This document shows, one piece after another, positions 42,170 through 44,902 of a stretch of DNA of 44,902 nt. Every line of letters starts with the position of its first letter. The stretch's first letter is position 1. Under the pieces are notes generated by a model. That model was given only the letters and a program-made list of their open reading frames with translations. It made no database searches and was not told where the DNA came from. The stretch is from Sphaeroforma sirkka (taxonomy: Eukaryota; Opisthokonta; Ichthyosporea; Ichthyophonida), in the NCBI GenBank assembly GCA_001586965.3, contig LUCW03001818.1:1-44902 (forward strand), read 5' to 3'. A program made the position numbers and the translations under genes.

Positions 42170-43989
42170 GAACCAACAAGCGCGATGATTTGGTTTGAAC
42201 CGAAATTTGGAAGTAGTACTTCAACAGCGTGATTAGCCGAGGTATGGGGAACATCTGTTGATGTGTCAGGGACGGGTGAGGGTACGATGGTTCTTCAGCA
42301 TGCTGGAGAAAAGATCCAAGGTGTTCGTAGAGGGTCCAGATACCGTGGAAGTCGTTGCACTCCTGTATTTGCTGAAGGAGGTCAGGGCCAATGGGCGGCA
42401 GTTTTGGACCTACCAGGATGCGTCAAATCAGTTGTTGGATGCAGGCAAAGTGGCTGGTAGTGAACTTGTGGCTACCGGGGCAGACACGGCAGAGACAGCC
42501 GTCGGTGCGGTAGTAGAGCAATGTGAACATGTACGTATTTGTTACAATCATAGCACAGAGCCGGAATGGTGTAGACTCGAAGCAGCGATTGAAGCTGTCG
42601 TGTCAGGCTGTGTCTCGGTTTGATGTTGGCGAATTACCCATAACCAGTTGGTAGTAGTATTGGCGCCGGGCCATTGCTGTAGAAATACGGCCTCCGGTCA
42701 GTCTAAAATATCAAGATCAATTGAGATAATACATTGGTTTTTATTTGTATTTTAAATAATTTAGTACAAGCTCTTTTTCCAATATTTCCAAAGTGTTCTA
42801 AATTCACTTTGATGGCTCCAATAGCCTGAGTATTTGGTATGACTCATCTACTTGGACCTATTTGAGACATTAGTAGATGTAGGATATTATAAACTAAATT
42901 TTATAATCTCCGAAACTACTACTTATAGATTTTGGTCCTCCCGCCAATCTCCAAAATCCAATAAGTCTTTTTCTTTTTTTAACTTTTCTTCAGATGGAAC
43001 TTTATTTATATCAGCTAATGTATTAACGTGACTTACGTTATTATGTCTATTTACAAATTAGGCAAGTGGTCATGAACACTTAGTACTTCTAGTGAAAATT
43101 ATTCAATAAAGAACAGCTAGAGGTACGCCCTGTGTGATCGAGGATATTTAGGCTCTTAACAAGAGGCAGTCCCGATCATTCTTACACAAGCTACCACTGC
43201 TAAATCCTAACTGACTAAATTGTATTTTAGTTTAATATAGTTTTGAAACCCAGTAATTTCCATCGAAGTTTACATTGCCGCGATCTCCTTGTTGGACCAA
43301 CGTTTTGTTGAGTTCTTCCTGATGTTGTCACAGCGTTGGCGGAGGGCTACATGGTCGGGTGTACGCCCGCCCGTGTTTTTGTGTACAGTTTTCAGTTGAG
43401 CATAGATACTATATGGAAAGTACAGTGATGGTTTGTCGTTGGCCCAGGCGGGCTGCGTCAGAGGGGTAAGTGGATTTGTGCTGGCCATTGAGTCAAGTTG
43501 TATTCCCAGGCAACCTCCGAGGTAGTCCGCAAATGGTCGTGCCGAGAGGAGTCCGCAAATGGTCGTGCCGGGAGGAGACCGCAAAAGTGAAGTAAGTTTG
43601 TTTGATGTTTGGGAAACCGAGGGTATTTGGTGCCCGTGATGATGGCTGCTGCTTGGATGAGTGCTGAGTTAAAGCGCTCGAACAGGGGGCCCAACGCATC
43701 CTTCCATATAGGTGGAGCCCAGGCAATAATGTTCAGCCCATATGTAGCCGTGGATAGGATGAATGTTCTGAACATCACCAGTCGATTGCGGGGGTGTCGC
43801 CAGCTGAAGCCATGAAAGCCATAAGCGCGGAAAGAGTCGATACCCAGTAACAATGCTGCAACCAGAGATCCCATATGTCTGGCGAGGTTGATTCCTGGTA
43901 TTCCGTGAGAGAGTGGGAACCCCAGATATTTGGAGTGTTTCGGTTCGGCATGTGTGGGCGCCATCTTCAGGGGGAGGTAACGTGAGTTC
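42170..43989 (-). mobile_element. LINE fragment, right copy, split by solo LTR H
   Basis: On the minus strand: a LINE RT palm/thumb piece (43985-43510: KYLGFPLSHGIPGINLARHM, MFRTFILSTATYGLNIIAW), the thumb end (43507-43275), solo LTR H, then the Cys/His region (42677-42170). The segments 42170-42677 and 43275-43507 are nearly identical to 33797-34304 and 34900-35130, including two in-frame TGAs (42605-42603 and 42425-42423). A short tandem duplication (CCGCAAATGGTCGTGCCG, 43530-43575) disrupts the frame in this copy. Confidence 0.75.
42678..43274 (+). repeat. LTR H, solo LTR with TTGC target-site duplication
   Basis: 597 bp, flanked by TTGC (42674-42677 and 43275-43278), at exactly the same LINE position as LTR E. 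The shared site shows that E and H are copies of one insertion event. Confidence 0.93.
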
Positions 43990-44361
43990 TCGCTGTAGTG
44001 GTTCAGGAAAGATTGATGGGGAGAAGTGGTCAGTAAATTTCCGTTTGAAGCTTGGGCCAAGTGAGTCGACAATGGAAGATATGCGCTGAGTCAATTCGGG
44101 CCGGTGTTGACAAAACACTGTTACTATCGAATGTTCCATATATTCGCTTGCTGACCTACTAAGTAGAGTACCTACCTCTGTGGTACGGATCGGGTCTGCG
44201 CCGTGTAGTGCTGCGGAATGGGTTAGTGCAGAGTATGAAATACCGAGAAAGAATAGGTTATCCATCATAATCCGGTCGAGGAGCGAGGATGGGGGTAAGC
44301 CAATGCCGCACCAGACCACGGATGAATTCGGTATGTGTTGGCTGTCCTGAATCAAACACAT
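43990..44361 (-). mobile_element. Second LINE 3' fragment (C-terminal domain)
   Basis: Matches 33416-33775 (ADPIRTTEVGTLLSRSASEY, SSIVDSLGPSFK) but lacks the 3' UTR. It abuts an RT segment that should lie upstream of it, so it belongs to a different LINE insertion. Confidence 0.7.
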
Positions 44362-44461
44362 CTGTTAATAAAGTATTGCTGCCAAGTTGAAAACTCGAAG
44401 AATTTGAATCATTTACCCGCATAGTCCTCTAGTAGTATTTTGAACAACTCCAGTGAGTTGA

Positions 44462-44725
44462 TTCGTCAGGCTGACAAGGTCAAAACAAAGACGTAAAGAT
44501 GCAAGCAATAAGACGGTACTCACTTGTGTCTACTGCAAGAAAGAGTCTAAATTGTCCAACGCGAAAACTCTTCGTGTACATATTCGGTCGAGACAAGGAC
44601 TGTACAGTTCCACTTATAATAAGAGACAGAAGTTCGTCAAGATATTAGCATATGAAAGTGAGGCAAAATTGCAAGACCAAATACGTGAGAAAGCTTTGAG
44701 GGCGAACAAGGCAGCAAACCTCTAG
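44462..44725 (+). CDS. Candidate exon with a zinc-binding CxxC motif
   Basis: Open for 87 codons to TAG at 44725, with no ATG at its start, so it would be an internal or last exon. It encodes a basic region (TRSKQRRKDASNKTV), a CVYCKKESKLSNAKTLRVHI segment resembling half of a C2H2/BED-type finger, and a Lys/Arg/Glu-rich helix (ESEAKLQDQIREKALRANK). The second zinc histidine is not clear. Unidentified; it may be host or DNA-transposon derived. Confidence 0.35.
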   Translation, partial: FVRLTRSKQRRKDASNKTVLTCVYCKKESKLSNAKTLRVHIRSRQGLYSSTYNKRQKFVKILAYESEAKLQDQIREKALRANKAANL

Positions 44726-44875
44726 CAAACAACTCTTGACGGTGCCGGGAAAGAAACATTTCAACATACAAAGTCTGACCTTGTACATAGTGCGATTGCC
44801 ACCTGTGTTTACGGTGGTGTGTATTTAGCGCTAACCGTGTCAAATCGTCAATTTATTTTTTTATATGGTCGAAAC

Positions 44876-44902
44876 TTTCACTAGAAGTACTAAGTGTTCA
44901 TG
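44876..44902 (-). repeat. LTR fragment at the right window edge
   Basis: TTCACTAGAAGTACTAAGTGTTC matches the internal LTR (compare 5319-5345). It continues beyond the window and begins close to where the diverged fragment D (9928) begins. Confidence 0.7.

Overview
This window is eukaryotic nuclear DNA. It has spliceosomal introns with GT-AG borders, a 26S proteasome ATPase gene split into at least nine exons, LTR and LINE retrotransposons, and very long (AT)n microsatellites. Intron density, a plant/fungus/protist-type vitamin B6 gene (PDX1) and Ty3/gypsy elements fit a unicellular eukaryote. An ichthyosporean or another opisthokont-related protist is my guess, not a demonstrated identity.

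Layout. 1-5738: a decayed Ty3/gypsy-like element on the minus strand, cut by the window edge, with its 5' LTR at 5142-5738. 5739-7966: a rearranged zone with an (AT)n tract, a chromodomain-like integrase tail on the plus strand, a full LTR, an inverted gag piece and a truncated LTR. 7967-13600: mostly unique sequence with short candidate exons of unidentified genes and small retroelement relics. 13617-22076 (minus): a RING finger/coiled-coil gene that I reconstruct as 11 phase-consistent exons (377 codons). It is most like the E3 ligase TRAIP, and its first intron is about 3.7 kb of microsatellites. 22077-28093 (plus): divergent from it, the proteasome subunit RPT3/PSMC4. 29171-29970: a diverged tandem array with a unit of about 138 bp. 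30327-31851 (minus): PDX1 in three exons. 32000-33335: non-coding, with low-complexity CCACTGG/CTCAG-rich patches. 33336-44361: a nest of LINE fragments, solo LTRs and a nearly complete second copy of the Ty3/gypsy-like element (35195-42169). 44462-44725: a candidate zinc-binding exon. The right edge enters another LTR fragment.

The host genes are housekeeping functions: proteasome ATPase, ubiquitin ligase and pyridoxal phosphate synthesis. RPT3 and the RING gene are both in the ubiquitin/proteasome system and are transcribed divergently, but nothing here shows shared control. The most unusual content is in the retroelement family. It has a gag with an antisense tRNA-Thr-like Pol III unit, gag and pol in one frame separated by a single TGA, a Dam-methylase-like domain after RNase H, integrase in an overlapping +1 reading frame, and no conventional primer-binding site. 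Both long copies are disabled by different frameshifts.
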